DNA of 64,000 bases from Rhynchopus sp. YZ270_cl-10 (lineage: Eukaryota > Euglenozoa > Diplonemea > Diplonemida > Diplonemidae), in the NCBI GenBank assembly GCA_964035575.1, contig OZ037908.1, positions 744,001-808,000 of the forward strand, in the 5' to 3' direction. Below are positions 21,546 to 31,535 of the stretch, piece after piece (the stretch's first letter is position 1; every line of letters starts with the position of its first letter). The notes under the pieces were generated by a model. It made no database searches. It was given only the letters and a program-made list of their open reading frames with translations, and was not told the origin of the DNA. Made by a program: the position numbers and the translations under genes.

Positions 21546-21854
21546 GGAAAATTTCGACCCCTGAGTTGGGTTTTTGGGCGCCAAAAAGTGCAAAAAAACG
21601 CAAAAATCGGGTGTTTTGAAGATCTGGGGGTGAATAATATGCATTATGCACCTTATGCATTACTACAGGGGCCCACATTGACCTTTCCTTAGCAATTCTT
21701 TTCACAAGTACTAGGCGGTTTTTGACCTGACAAAATTTTGTTTTATCGCCCAAAATCGGGCGTGGTTGGTCATAAAATGGCCCAAAGAATCCAAAGAAAA
21801 CCTCAGAAATAGATGTTCGCGAAAAAAATTCGCAGTCAAAATTCAGCCACAATA
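21546..21854. other. No gene; repeat continuation
   Basis: Contains GGCGCCAAAAAGTGC, CAAAAATCGGGTGTTTTGA and CCAAAATCGGGCGTGG. Relatives lie at 40,130-40,331 and 37,910-37,950. Confidence 0.6.
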
Positions 21855-22190
21855 CGGTCATTTTGTGCATACCCTGTGACTGTAGTGGCTAGAGAACACG
21901 CACATGCAGACCCGTTCCTTGCAATTTCCAGTGTTGTGTTTATCAATGCATGCATCCAGAGGACCTCTGGTTTACGAAATCGTAGGCACTCCTGTGCAAA
22001 AATGAAGTCGGTTTTTGACCCAAAATCGGGGTGGGTGGGCCATAATTTGCTCCAAATTTGGCCGAAAATTGGGATTTTTCTGAAAATTTCATTGTGCCCA
22101 GCAAAAATTCTTGTTTTTTTGAAGAATTTTCCAAAAAATATGCTATACCCCCTATGACTGGACCCAACTCCCCTCACTCTTTTTTTTTCA
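21855..22190 (+). repeat. 336-bp duplicated block, copy 1
   Basis: Nearly identical to 43,035-43,370, starting GTCATTTTGTGCATACCC and ending TGACTGGACCCAACTCCCCT. Both copies follow a LINE 3' end, at different distances. Only a few substitutions and single-base indels were seen. Confidence 0.9.
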
Positions 22191-22294
22191 CCCAAAGGGC
22201 CGGTCAAATTTTACACACTAATACACAAAGTTACATACCCCCCAAAAATTTTTTCCACCCATACTGACACAGTCAGTGTGCATAATAAAAGGGT

Positions 22295-22770
22295 CCCGAG
22301 CTTTCCCCCAAAAGCGGTCGCAAAAAGCGGTCGCTGCGCGCGCTTCGCGCGCGCGACTCCCTGCTAGTGCAAGAAGGTGAAGGCTCTTTCTCACCTCTGA
22401 TGCACAAAATCGTGAAAGGCGGGCGGGGGGTGAACCACAAGCCGTAGTGGGTGCCAGCCTTCTTATCAGTAACCTCAGTGCATCTATAAAAGAAGAGGCG
22501 GTCATGGCATCCAAAGGTTCCAGGCGAAGCCACGGTACGCAACATTTCTGAAAAATGTTGCCATAAAATGGCGCTGTCGTTCGTAATTAACGTCACTTTC
22601 CGTAAATTTTACTTACGTATTTCGCTAAAAACGAAAGCTTCTGGCGAAGCCACGGTACGCAACATTTCAAAAAAATGTGCTTAAAATTGAACATTTTACA
22701 GCCAAACTACGACATGGGAAGAGTGCAAGCTTGCGCCGCAGGCACACGGTACGCTACTTTCTTCTTTCGC
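22295..22770 (+). repeat. GC hairpin block and three HS modules
   Basis: At 22,295-22,375 is a GAGCTTTCCC ... GCGCGCTTCGCGCGC block like that at 1,018-1,095. HS modules follow at 22,511 and 22,634 (GGCGAAGCCACGGTACGCAA) and 22,727 (GCGCCGCAGGCACACGGTAC). No coding ORF. Confidence 0.65.
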
Positions 22771-22814
22771 TATGCCGCATGCTTCCTTTTACAGTAAAAT
22801 AAAAGAAAATTGTC

Positions 22815-22990
22815 ATCTGAAAATAGAGTTCTGTGGGGGGTAAGGTGAGGGGTGGGGCTCCGCACCAAACCTGAAAATAGCCTGTAAAACTGATACATGC
22901 ATTTTAGGTCCAAAATACTCATTTCTCAGCGCAAAATGACCCCACCACAACACGCACGGACTCCGGAGAATCGGGAAAGAATTTTTTTTT
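22815..22990. repeat. Repeat shared in inverse orientation with 28,850-28,960
   Basis: Includes ATGCATTTTAGGTCCAAAAT, CTCATTTCTCAGCGCAAA and TGACCCCACCACA. The reverse complement is seen near 28,880-28,945 (ATGGGGTCACTTTGCGCTCA, GAAATGAGTATTTT). CTCATTTCTCAGCGCAAA also recurs at 42,818. Confidence 0.6.
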
Positions 22991-23430
22991 TTTTTTCGAT
23001 TTTTTGTGGGCAAAAATTGGCCGAAAAATTTTTCTCCCCCCGGACCCCCCAAAAAAAGTCACCTGTAAAAAAAAAGTTTTTTCCCTTAATCACGCCTAAA
23101 ATAAAGTCAAAAAAATGTACTTTAGACGTAGAAATGCGGTAGGTATCAACCATGTGCACCAGCCTCCCAGCAGCATTGCAACATTTTTGGCTGGCATTGT
23201 TGAGGGAGTTTGGAAGAACTCCTCACATAGCCCATCATAGGAGTGGTCTGAAGCGGTCTGACCCCCCCTGCCAGAGCTATGCACTCCATAGGCGAAGGAA
23301 TTTTGCACTTTTGACCACCACAGTTTACATGTTGCCGGTTTTTTTTTTGCGCTCGCGGCCGCCACCGTACTGTGTTTAATCCTGTACACCTTTACACATA
23401 ATTATCTGTTTTTGTGATATTTTATTTTCA

Positions 23431-23490
23431 GTGCCTGCGTCCTGCCGGTGTACGGGGAGGCGTTTGCACTTTCAAGTTCTCTTTTTTTTC
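23431..23490 (+). repeat. HP-F hairpin repeat
   Basis: GTGCCTGCGTCCTGCCGGTG, TACGGGGAGGC, GTTTGCACTTTCAAG. GCCT and GAGGC ends with CGTCC/ACGGGG form the stem. No gene is seen in 22,991-23,764 apart from this element. Confidence 0.6.
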
Positions 23491-23764
23491 TTTCCCTGCA
23501 GCCCGCCGATGTCCGGTGGTGCGTTCATATGATTCTCTTTCCCCACCCTAATTACACGAAATGCTATAAACCAGCATAATAAAGTCAGCATTACTCATGC
23601 CAACTGGCTAAGCGGCTTCTGTGCAACGCCCCCCGTTTGCACTACGGTACGAGCCGTTTACGCTTCCTTTTCGCACCCTCTAGCAGCTCATATTTATAAA
23701 TGATGTGTGTCATACTGCTATTATGACTCTTGCAGACTTTTTTTCCCCCCCACCACCTTCACCC

Positions 23765-24440
23765 CTATTAGTGACCGGGATCATATTTTTCACAATTTAA
23801 GTGGGTCAAAAAATTGTCCAATTTTTGAGATTGACCCCACCACTGCACGGGCGGATCCCAAAAATGTAAATAAGGACCCTTTTTAATTTGTTCTCTTGAA
23901 ATATGTAATTTCAGGTTTTCGAGAGAAAAAAATAAGAACTGATCCTACGGGGGTTGAAGGAAGGTGTGTGGAAAATAACAACAAAACAAGGAAACAGCAA
24001 CAAGTAATTGCTAAGAAAAAATAACCGGGGTGTGCTGTGGGAAAACCCCGCGCCAGGTTTTCGAAACCATCGCATCCTGGCTACTGCTGGGTGGTGCTGA
24101 CGCCTGGTGTGATCGACGACGAGTTTTCGTCTGTGGATTCTGTGTTCCTTCCGCATTTCTCTGATGACGACGATGAGTGGGAGCCTGTGGACGACTGTGC
24201 TCTGTAACACGCCTCGAGCCCGCCTCTGCCGCCATCGAGCAGCCCCCCCTTCTTGGACGTTTCAGGTGCAGGCGTCCCAGGGGGGTTCTGGCATCTTACG
24301 AAGAGAGTTTTCGCATACCTGCAGAAGAGCAGAGTGCTGCAGATCATTGCTGCAGAGCTCCAGGAGCGTGGGTCCACCCATATCCACAGCATGCCTCGTT
24401 TTTTTTCTTCTCCGATAGCAACTACTTGTTTTTATTTTAT
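23765..24440 (+). pseudogene. Acidic-protein locus, copy 1 (broken)
   Basis: Colinear with 57,640-58,225 over about 0.6 kb, including non-coding flanks (GATTGACCCCACCACTGCAC, CTGATCCTAC, CGCATACCTGCAGAAGAGCA). One frame here encodes VIDDEFSSVDSVFLP then DDDDEWEPVDDCAL and a stop at 24,205-24,207. The paralogue keeps VIDDSSSSVFLAH ... DDEWEAVDDDD. The Asp/Glu pattern is shared, but the frames differ by small indels, so at least one copy is decayed. No known domain. It could be an exon of a host gene or a repeat with accidental coding character. Confidence 0.4.
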
Positions 24441-24992
24441 TTTTTGTGTTTTACTGTCCCCCATCGCGATCCCACCACACTCCATCTTACACTATGCTTG
24501 TGTGCGTTTTCCCCCCTTTCTCCCTCCCTTTTTTTGTACAACTACTACACTTACCATTCTTAAGCATGCTTAATACATAACATGTATGTGAGCAGTACGA
24601 GTGTCGTGTAAAATGGGTTTTTGCGGTCGTACGGCACAGTGGGCATGCACACTCCATGTCTTCTCCATCTGCGCTGCAGCAGTTGCTGAAGGACCTCATG
24701 GGTGCCACTGGGTTACTTGTACCTCCGTCACACCTCACACCACACCGTCCCCTCACTTAAGGGCCATTCTGAGCAAGAATTACCCTCACTAGGCATCAAT
24801 ACCACCCCTCACTTTCATTTTCAGGATTTTTTTTTTTTTTTGCCCCTGACCATAATATTTGCGTTAATAAAAGATCTCATCTGGTGGTAATTATTTCCAT
24901 AATTACACCTCATGAGCGCAATGATTTAATTGCACTTTGAATTCAATTGAATCGTGCATTTTTTGTTTTTGTTTTTTTTTTTTTTTGTTTTT
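24441..24992. other. No gene seen
   Basis: T- and C-rich spacer with short ORFs only. It ends in the T-run in which the hAT-like element is inserted. Confidence 0.5.
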
Positions 24993-25667
24993 TCAGGGTT
25001 TCCACCAGGATTTAGGGTTTCAGGAATTGGGGGGGTACAATCAAAAAGACCCTCCAAAAATTTTTTTTCTCCCCGCAAAAGCGGTCGTTTTGCGCGCGCC
25101 TCCCTGACAGCCACACGTGGAGAGGGCGAAGGGTGCTGCGGGGGCGGAACTGCAAAATATTTTTTCGGGAAGGGTGGAAAGGGGAGGAAGGGGATAGAGT
25201 ACTAAGGAAGGGGATACACTCACTATCGGTCGAGGTGACACTTCCACTGGGCTGCATTTTCCTTGTATGGCGCTGCACAGAGATTACAGTGCTGCAGTTG
25301 GAACATGTAATAGAAAGTGAATGTACTCGTCGCTTGCACCGAAAGCCTCCTTAAAAAAGGAGGCAATACACGGAAGTATCAATGGGGATAATATTATATC
25401 AACATCAAATAGACAGCAACACAGCGTCGCAGGCGCACGGTACGCTACTTTTTTCTTCTTCTTTTTTTTTTAGATTGCACCCCCCCCTTTTCTTCCATTT
25501 CTTCTGACACAGCGAGCCAAACGCTCTGCACGGTGGGGTCATCTACAACCTCCAAAACCCCATTTTCTCGGGGGGTACCATCCCGAACCTCTGTAAAAAT
25601 ACGGATTTTTCCTGGAAAAAATATGGGGCACCAAAGTACACCCCGGCCCCCCTTGGTGGAAACCCTG
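24993..25667. mobile_element. hAT-like non-autonomous element, copy A
   Basis: Left end CAGGGTTTCCACCAGGAT and right end TTGGTGGAAACCCTG form terminal inverted repeats. Inside: GC hairpin block (GCGGTCG ... GCGCGCGCC), ATTACAGTGCTGCAG, AAAGCCTCC/GGAGGC, an HS module at 25,425 (GTCGCAGGCGCACGGTACGC), and AACGCTCTGCACGGTGGGGT. No transposase ORF. It shares most internal blocks with copy B. The flanks are T-runs, so the duplication is not scorable. Confidence 0.7.
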
Positions 25668-26142
25668 TTTTTTAAATATTTTTTTTTTGTAAAGCAAGAT
25701 ATTCCGTGTTGTTGCGGGACACTGTGCAAAGCGTTGCTTAAATGGTGTTCCGTGGGCCGTCGGTGATACCGTTACCGTACAGAAAGTGAGACGTACGAAT
25801 CCCGGGGAGTTGCTTGCTTTGTAGTTCCTTTTATTCCCCCCCTTGCACCCTCTCTTTCTTTGCTCCAACTATATAAGCACTATGATGTTACTGGCAAGGG
25901 AACTATGCCTTGCCACACATCATGAGGGGAGATGAAGCGTTGCCATCTGCATTTCCTCCTGCTTGGCGGGTATGCGGGCTATTCTGTTCTGTCCTCAGGG
26001 AGGTAAACGTCCCTGCCCCTTCTAATTGCAGAGTTGAACCCTTTCCCCTTTTTTGGTCAGGAACCGAACCCAGTTTTTTACTTTTATTTTGAACAAAAAA
26101 AACACACAAAAAAGGAGAATCCTGATAAGACCACTGCATTGG
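25668..26142. other. No gene seen; a TATA-like motif
   Basis: AACTATATAAGCACTATGAT occurs at 25,868-25,887, but the ORF from that ATG has only 17 codons. The rest is AT-rich spacer. Confidence 0.4.
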
Positions 26143-26788
26143 TAAGTCGCGCTTATATATGGGTCGATGCGTAAAACCCCCCCTCCCCTAAATTTCACTA
26201 CGATTTTTGAGGTTTTACCAGAAATCAGCGCCGAAAACTGCCCAGAACCACCCCCAAAACCATTTTCCGGCGGGTTTTGGGGGCTTTTGGGCAAAAATAT
26301 ACTTATTTTGACCCATTTTGGGGTATTTTTGCGTGTTTTTGGGCTATTTTTACTCCCTACCCCCAGAACAGATAGACACATAAAGAATGCCCAGAGTTGG
26401 ACTCAACACAGACGATATAATCGGTGACTCCTCTGACGAGGAGCACGATCCTGTCCCTCAAGAAGAAGAAGAGATGACAGAGGCCCTTCACCGCATGGCT
26501 AAGAGAACGCGGTCTTTTATTTCTTCAGTTTCCTCAGTTTCACATAAAACGTGTAAAACCTGTGGTAAGACGGGCTACAATACACGTTCATGTCCAAAAA
26601 AGCGTCGCACATCATAAAAAAGACCCCAAAACACCCCCCCAGGGTCCCCAGGCCCCCCAGACCCCCCAAACACCCCTTGTACATGCACCTCGACCTCTCA
26701 TAGCCTCCCAACAGAAATAAAAAAAAATCAAAAATCGTAGTGAAATTTAGGGGAGGGGGGGTTTTACGCATTCACCCATATAAGTCGC
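26143..26788 (+). mobile_element. MULE-like TIR element with 8-bp target duplication
   Basis: The element at 26,151-26,780 is flanked by direct repeats TAAGTCGC (26,143-26,150 and 26,781-26,788). The inverted ends share ATGCGTAAAACCCCCC and CTAAATTTCACTACGATTTT, about 50 nt in all. An apparent empty site is at 618-690. The 8-bp duplication, long TIRs and a zinc-knuckle ORF fit a Mutator-like element, though hAT elements also make 8-bp duplications. No transposase core (DDE) is present in its 0.63 kb. Confidence 0.7.
26387..26617 (+). CDS. Small zinc-knuckle protein inside the TIR element
   Basis: A 76-residue ORF beginning MPRVGLNTDDIIGDSSDEE. Residues 15-30 are acidic (DSSDEEHDPVPQEEEE). 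A short helix with basic residues follows (ALHRMAKRTRSF), then a C-terminal knuckle CKTCGKTGYNTRSCPKK. The last matches the CxxCGxxGHNxRxC form usually at the C-terminus of MULE and FAR1-type proteins, with Tyr in place of the usual His, so metal binding is less certain. It fills the centre of the element between the TIRs and has higher GC than they do. It may be the last part of a lost transposase or an accessory DNA-binding protein. Confidence 0.6.
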   Translation: MPRVGLNTDDIIGDSSDEEHDPVPQEEEEMTEALHRMAKRTRSFISSVSSVSHKTCKTCGKTGYNTRSCPKKRRTS

Positions 26789-26854
26789 ATTGCTTATTCA
26801 TAGGCTCCGCACGTCTTTTGGTTCTGATTTTTCGACTCCGTGGATAGGCCCGTA

Positions 26855-27136
26855 TAGGGCCGGATACGGCCAAAGCCGGGGGTGTTTTTTTTGGGGTAAA
26901 ATCAGGTGGGCAAAGCAAAAAATAGCAAAAAAAAAAAAGCCTTTTCATTCGAACCCTTTTCCCTTTCTTTGTTTTTTGTTTTGAAAGTCACGATATCCAC
27001 CTGATTTTTACCCCGCGTATAAGCGCGTAAAGGCGTGTACGGACGGTCCGTATATGCCTGTACGTACCTAAACGGTCCTATACGGCCCTATACGCGCCTT
27101 TACGCGCCTATACGCGGGGTAAAAATCAGGTGGATA
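26855..27136. repeat. CGTATA-rich palindrome with CCACCTGATTTTTACCCC arms
   Basis: 26,993-27,136 is one long imperfect palindrome: ATATCCACCTGATTTTTACC at the left is inverted as GGTAAAAATCAGGTGGATAT at the right, and the arms continue inward through CGCGTATA, GCGCGTAAAGGCG and TACGGNC units. A related half (CGTATAGGGCCGGATACGGC ... AAAATCAGGTGG) lies at 26,870-26,910. No ORF. Confidence 0.75.
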
Positions 27137-27349
27137 TTAAAAAAAGCCAAAAAAAAAAGTAAATCCCAAAACCCTCTCCGTACCCCTTTTGTGCTGCACT
27201 ACGCCAACCCTCTACACACACCCCTACCCCACATCCACAGCATGCTGTATGAGACGTGCACGTCATAAAAGTTCGCAACCCTGTATCGCTTTCTCGCCAT
27301 CACTGGCCTACCGTATCTAAGGCTCAGGTTTTGTGGATTCAGATGGAAA

Positions 27350-27470
27350 CCACGAAATGGATTGTAGGACTGCATGGTTCCTAGTACAACCGGTCATTTT
27401 GTTCCGAGGTACACTGTTCACGAGCAGATTGCTGCATTTCAAGTCAGCTTCTATGGGGTTTGGTGCTCAG
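27350..27470 (+). repeat. HP-D repeat
   Basis: AACCACGAAATGGATTGTAG, GACTGCATGGTTCC, CAACCGGTCATTTTG, GAGGTACACTGTTCACGAGC. An HP-M-like scrap (TTTTTTGCGGTGC) is at 27,523. Confidence 0.65.
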
Positions 27471-27781
27471 TGATGTTGTACCCAAAATGCTGGTTTTACA
27501 CCACAGAGTCACTCAACGAATCCTTTTTTGCGGTGCAAGCAAGAAAAAAAAATTATTTTTTCTTTTATTGGTGTTACCGAAAGGGCCCATATTGACAGGT
27601 CCTTGACAGGTCCTTGACAGGTCCTTGACATGTCCCCGACAGTGGGGGGTGTCATTTTATAATTTGCTTTATAGTGGGTTTTTTTTTTGCCCGGGAAAAT
27701 CACCCACTAAGGAAGGGTCAGTGCTCAAAACCGGCCGAAGTCTGGAAATAGCCATCTTCTGGGCTATGTAGGCATCATAGG

Positions 27782-27927
27782 TAGTACCATAGTACCATAG
27801 TACCATAGTACCATAGTACCATAGTACCATAGTACCATAGTACCATAGTACCATAGTACCATAGTACCATAGTACCATAGTACCATAGTACCATAGTACC
27901 ATAGTACCATAGTACCATAGTACCATA
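27782..27927. repeat. Octamer satellite GTACCATA
   Basis: About 18 perfect 8-bp units. Minus-strand reading frames through it (WYYGTMVL) are artefacts of the repeat. Confidence 0.97.
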
Positions 27928-28196
27928 ACAGCCGTCCCTGTATCAGTTGAGGAAGGGTTTGGGGAATGGTCGAGGACATCATAAGCCTACGTGGGGCGGT
28001 ACGTGGCCAATAGCTCACCTGTCACATCAGCAGCGATGCGACGTACGATTCTGTAACGAAGGAACCTTTGATTGAGTGGTGACGCTGGCCAGCAACAGGC
28101 GGACGCAGGACAGGATCCGAGCGTTCTGCCTACAGGACAAGGAGCTGCGCGAGGGGTTCGACACAGCGCCAACGTAGGGCGTTGACCTCTTCCTTC

Positions 28197-28350
28197 GTAC
28201 ACAGTACACAGTACACAGTACACAGTACACAGTACACAGTACACAGTACACAGTACACAGTACACAGTACACAGTACACAGTACACAGTACACAGTACAC
28301 AGTACACAGTACACAGTACACAGTACACAGTACACAGTACACAGTACACA
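28197..28350. repeat. Heptamer satellite GTACACA
   Basis: 22 units of 7 bp with no variants seen. The same heptamer, read on the other strand as TACTGTG, makes the large array at 54,536-55,268. Confidence 0.97.
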
Positions 28351-28679
28351 CCGGCAAACATGGTCAAAATCAGGTGGAATATACATAAGTACATCATGGG
28401 GGGGTAGGGAACAGGTAGCGCCGCAGGCGCACGGTACCCAACTTTTTTCTTTTATATTTTCCCTTTTCTCTGCTTTCTTTTGATTGCGCGAGCCGATTGC
28501 TCTCCACGGTGGGGTCACATGTGTGTCCAAAACTATCTGAAGTACACAGTGCACAGTACAGTACTGTGGGGAAAAAATCCACTGTATAACCAAATTATAA
28601 AATGACACACCCCCCCTATTTTGACAGGTCCTTGACAGGTCCTTGACATGTCCTTGACAGGTGTACGGTAACACCATTT

Positions 28680-29122
28680 ATGGTGTGACCTATACAAGGG
28701 TATTGGTATACCTTAGAAGGACCTTAGAAGGACCTTTTTTACACCTTTTTTTTGGGGGGGTGCTAAAATTATTTTGTGTACATCTTTTTGGTGGTTTTTT
28801 GTGGCCAGAAATTTTCCCCAGAAATATTTACCCACAAAAAATCAAAAATTTTTTTTTGATTTCGGTGCACCGGAGCCTGTACGTGCTGTGATGGGGTCAC
28901 TTTGCGCTCAGAAATGAGTATTTTTGACCTAAAATGCATGTGTCTGGGGTGGCGACAAGGGGGGTCGGAACTGGGCAGTCACGAAAAATCACAAAGAATC
29001 ATTTTTCTTCTTTGTGATTCTTTGCGACAGGTCGTGATTTTTTGTGATTTTTTGCGATTTTTTGTGTTTTTTTGCGATTTTTTGTGATTTTTTGTGATAT
29101 TTTGTGTTTTTTTGTGATCGAC
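28680..29122. other. No gene; simple TTTTTTGTGATT repeats
   Basis: CTTAGAAGGACC is repeated at 28,712-28,735 and again at 31,122. From 28,985 the DNA is a degenerate TTTTTTGTGATT array running into the next element. Confidence 0.6.
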
Positions 29123-29407
29123 ATATTTGGTGCTATCCGGGGGGCGGCGTTTTGCAAAGTTTCACATAGTTTCACAAAATGTCACAAAATTTCAATCCTA
29201 TGCACAACGTGTCACAACGTGTCACAACGTTTCACAACGCTTCACAACTTTTCACAACTTTTCACAACTTTTCACAACTTTTCACAACTATGTACACACA
29301 CCGTTGTGAAAAGTTGTGAAAGCTGTGAAAAGTTGTGAAAAATTGTGATTTTGATTGAAATTTTGTGAAACTTTGCAAAACGCCGCCCCCCGGATAGCAC
29401 CAATATT
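29123..29407. mobile_element. Palindromic MITE with TTGGTGCTATCCGGGG ends
   Basis: TTTGGTGCTATCCGGGGGGC, then GGCGTTTTGCAAAGTTTCAC, is exactly inverted at the right end. The interior is degenerate TTTCACAAC/GTTGTGAAA units, so the whole 285 bp can fold on itself. No ORF. Confidence 0.85.
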
Positions 29408-29442
29408 TTGAGATGAGCTTTTTTTTGTCCCACTCTGGTAGT

Positions 29443-29797
29443 GTACTGTACTGTACTGTACTGTACTGTACTGTACTGTACTGTACTGTACTGTACTGTA
29501 CTGTACTGTACTGTACTGTACTGTACTGTACTGTACTGTACTGTACTGTACTGTACTGTACTGTACTGTACTGTACTGTACTGTACTGTACTGTACTGTA
29601 CTGTACTGTACTGTACTGTACTGTACTGTACTGTACTGTACTGTACTGTACTGTACTGTACTGTACTGTACTGTACTGTACTGTACTGTACTGTACTGTA
29701 CTGTACTGTACTGTACTGTACTGTACTGTACTGTACTGTACTGTACTGTACTGTACTGTACTGTACTGTACTGTACTGTACTGTACTGTACTGTACT
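29443..29797. repeat. Pentamer satellite GTACT
   Basis: About 71 perfect 5-bp units over 355 bp. It gives long stop-free frames on both strands (VQYST, LYCTV) that are not genes. Confidence 0.98.
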
Positions 29798-30538
29798 CCC
29801 AATCCCCTGTGTATACTGTGTATGCGGAAATTGACCAAAAACGAGAACTTGTCCATTTCGGCAAATTGACCCCACCACCGGCCGGACGGATTCCGGAAAT
29901 GCAAATACCGCCGTTTAAAAGCTTCACCAACGAAAACAAAAAAAATATTTTTCCAACACATGAATGCCCCAAAACGTCATGACAACTGGTAGAAACACGG
30001 TAGGGAATCGGTTATGCAGCCACGCCGAAAAAGTTCAATTTTAAGCGAAACTTACACACACTTACGTACAACTGAGCACAACTGAGCATTACTGAGCACA
30101 ATTGCACCACAATTACAGCACAATTACAGCGGCCCAAAACGGTTCACTTTCGTGATTTTTCGTGATTTTTCGTGATTTTTTGTGATCGACAGAATTTGAA
30201 AATATTTTTTGTGAATATTTTTTTCCACACCCCCCCTGTCGCCACCCCAGTGTCAGTTTTTACAGGCCATTTTCAGGTTCTGTGTGCAAAATATGGTCAG
30301 TACTTGACTTCTGAAGGAAAAGTACAAAAGGAACGTGGGGCAGTTTGCGTAGATGCGAATTTTACACCCCACCATTTGACGGGCGGAGCTCGTGGAACCC
30401 AACGAAGAGTGAGAAAAAAGGATACGCCGAAACAATAAAAGTAGCGTACCGTGCGCCTGTGGCGCAAGCTAGTATCCCACCTTCCCATGACATAGTGTCG
30501 CAGGCTATCGCCGTCTCGGAACCCTCCATCGGCCCTTT
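29798..30538. other. No gene; repeat fragments
   Basis: AATTGACCCCACCACCGGCC at 29,865 belongs to the family seen at 23,835 and 57,395. GTGATTTTTC units lie at 30,150-30,185. An inverted HS module at 30,443-30,475 (GTAGCGTACCGTGCGCC) lies on the minus strand. Confidence 0.55.
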
Positions 30539-31019
30539 GGTACTGGGTACTGGGTACTGGGTACTGGGTACTGGGTACTGGGTACTGGGTACTGGGTACT
30601 GGGTACTGGGTACTGGGTACTGGGTACTGGGTACTGGGTACTGGGTACTGGGTACTGGGTACTGGGTACTGGGTACTGGGTACTGGGTACTGGGTACTGG
30701 GTACTGGGTACTGGGTACTGGGTACTGGGTACTGGGTACTGGGTACTGGGTACTGGGTACTGGGTACTGGGTACTGGGTACTGGGTACTGGGTACTGGGT
30801 ACTGGGTACTGGGTACTGGGTACTGGGTACTGGGTACTGGGTACTGGGTACTGGGTACTGGGTACTGGGTACTGGGTACTGGGTACTGGGTACTGGGTAC
30901 TGGGTACTGGGTACTGGGTACTGGGTACTGGGTACTGGGTACTGGGTACTGGGTACTGGGTACTGGGTACTGGGTACTGGGTACTGGGTACTGGGTACTG
31001 GGTACTGGGTACTGGGTAC
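30539..31019. repeat. Heptamer satellite GTACTGG
   Basis: About 68 perfect 7-bp units over 481 bp. Frames reading YPVPSTQ or VLGTGYW are artefacts. Confidence 0.98.
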
Positions 31020-31253
31020 ACAGTTTTTTGATCGAAAATAAGTCCACTCCACCACAGAGAAAGCTCGGGGAAAAGTCACGTTTTCCTTAAGGAAATGCCC
31101 TAAGGAAAACCACCATACCTTAGAAGGACCTTTTTTACACCTTTTTTTTAGAAAAATCACACCACTTTTCAAAACTCTTTTCTTCCTCCAGAGATACACC
31201 AAAAAAAAAAGAAGCCACACAAGAAGGTTGTAGCAACCTGCACTCCACACACT

Positions 31254-31430
31254 ATGGCTATCTCGTCGCAGGAGCGTATGTTGCGCGTGAAGAAGACCAT
31301 GCAGAAGATCAAGGAGCTGCGCGAAGTGAGTGACGTAGGTCCACAGCATCTGTCCCATGGCCGTCGGACGATCTCCTCACCCAACCTCCGTATTCTATCG
31401 GCAGACCCTCAATGGAAGATTGAAAACTAA
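31254..31430 (+). CDS. Small conserved protein, paralogue of 13,264-13,464
   Basis: A 58-residue ORF, MAISSQERMLRVKKTM at the start and ADPQWKIEN at the end. It shares QERMxRVKxTMxKIxELRE, SPNLRIL and DPQWKIE with the 13,264 product, while the middle differs in length and sequence. Function unknown. The N-terminal half is a charged helix, and there is no membrane or metal motif. The start context CACACTATGG is as in the paralogue. In the divergent middle the codons GTGAGTGACGTAGGTCCACAG form a 21-nt unit that begins like a strong donor and ends in CAG; its removal would keep the frame and bring the length closer to a RE-LS junction as in the paralogue. I take the unspliced reading as default. 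Confidence 0.7.
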   Translation: MAISSQERMLRVKKTMQKIKELREVSDVGPQHLSHGRRTISSPNLRILSADPQWKIEN

Positions 31431-31486
31431 AAAAGCCCAACGAAGGGAATGGTAATTTTTTTTTCTTCAAATTATTTTGTGGAGTT

Positions 31487-31535
31487 CGTCCTCGGGTGTC
31501 TACACTAATACAACCAAGTTTTCAAAAAAAAAAAA
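31487..31535 (+). repeat. HP-B hairpin repeat
   Basis: GTGGAGTTCGTCCTCGGGTG then CTACACTAATACAACCAAG, directly downstream of the small gene and ending in an A-run. Confidence 0.7.

Larger units (their letters stand above)
27594..28665. repeat. Inverted bracket enclosing two satellites
   Basis: GTGTCATTTTATAATTTG (27,648-27,665) is inverted at 28,589-28,606 (CAAATTATAAAATGACAC). Both ends also carry 10-bp TTGACAGGTC repeats (27,594-27,640 and 28,619-28,662), but in direct orientation. The bracket holds two GTAC satellites and, at 28,411-28,520, an HS module (GCGCCGCAGGCGCACGGTAC, then GAGCCGATTGCTCTCCACGG). Confidence 0.6.

Noticed and set aside
29262-29982. Long ORFs of 190-236 codons on both strands
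   Set aside because: They run through the GTACT pentamer satellite; a 5-bp unit without stops is open in several frames at once. The same holds for the ORFs over 28,197-28,350, 30,539-31,019, 39,567-39,741 and 54,536-55,268.
27782-31019. CRISPR-like arrays
   Set aside because: The units are 5-8 bp with no spacers and the context is eukaryotic; these are simple satellites.
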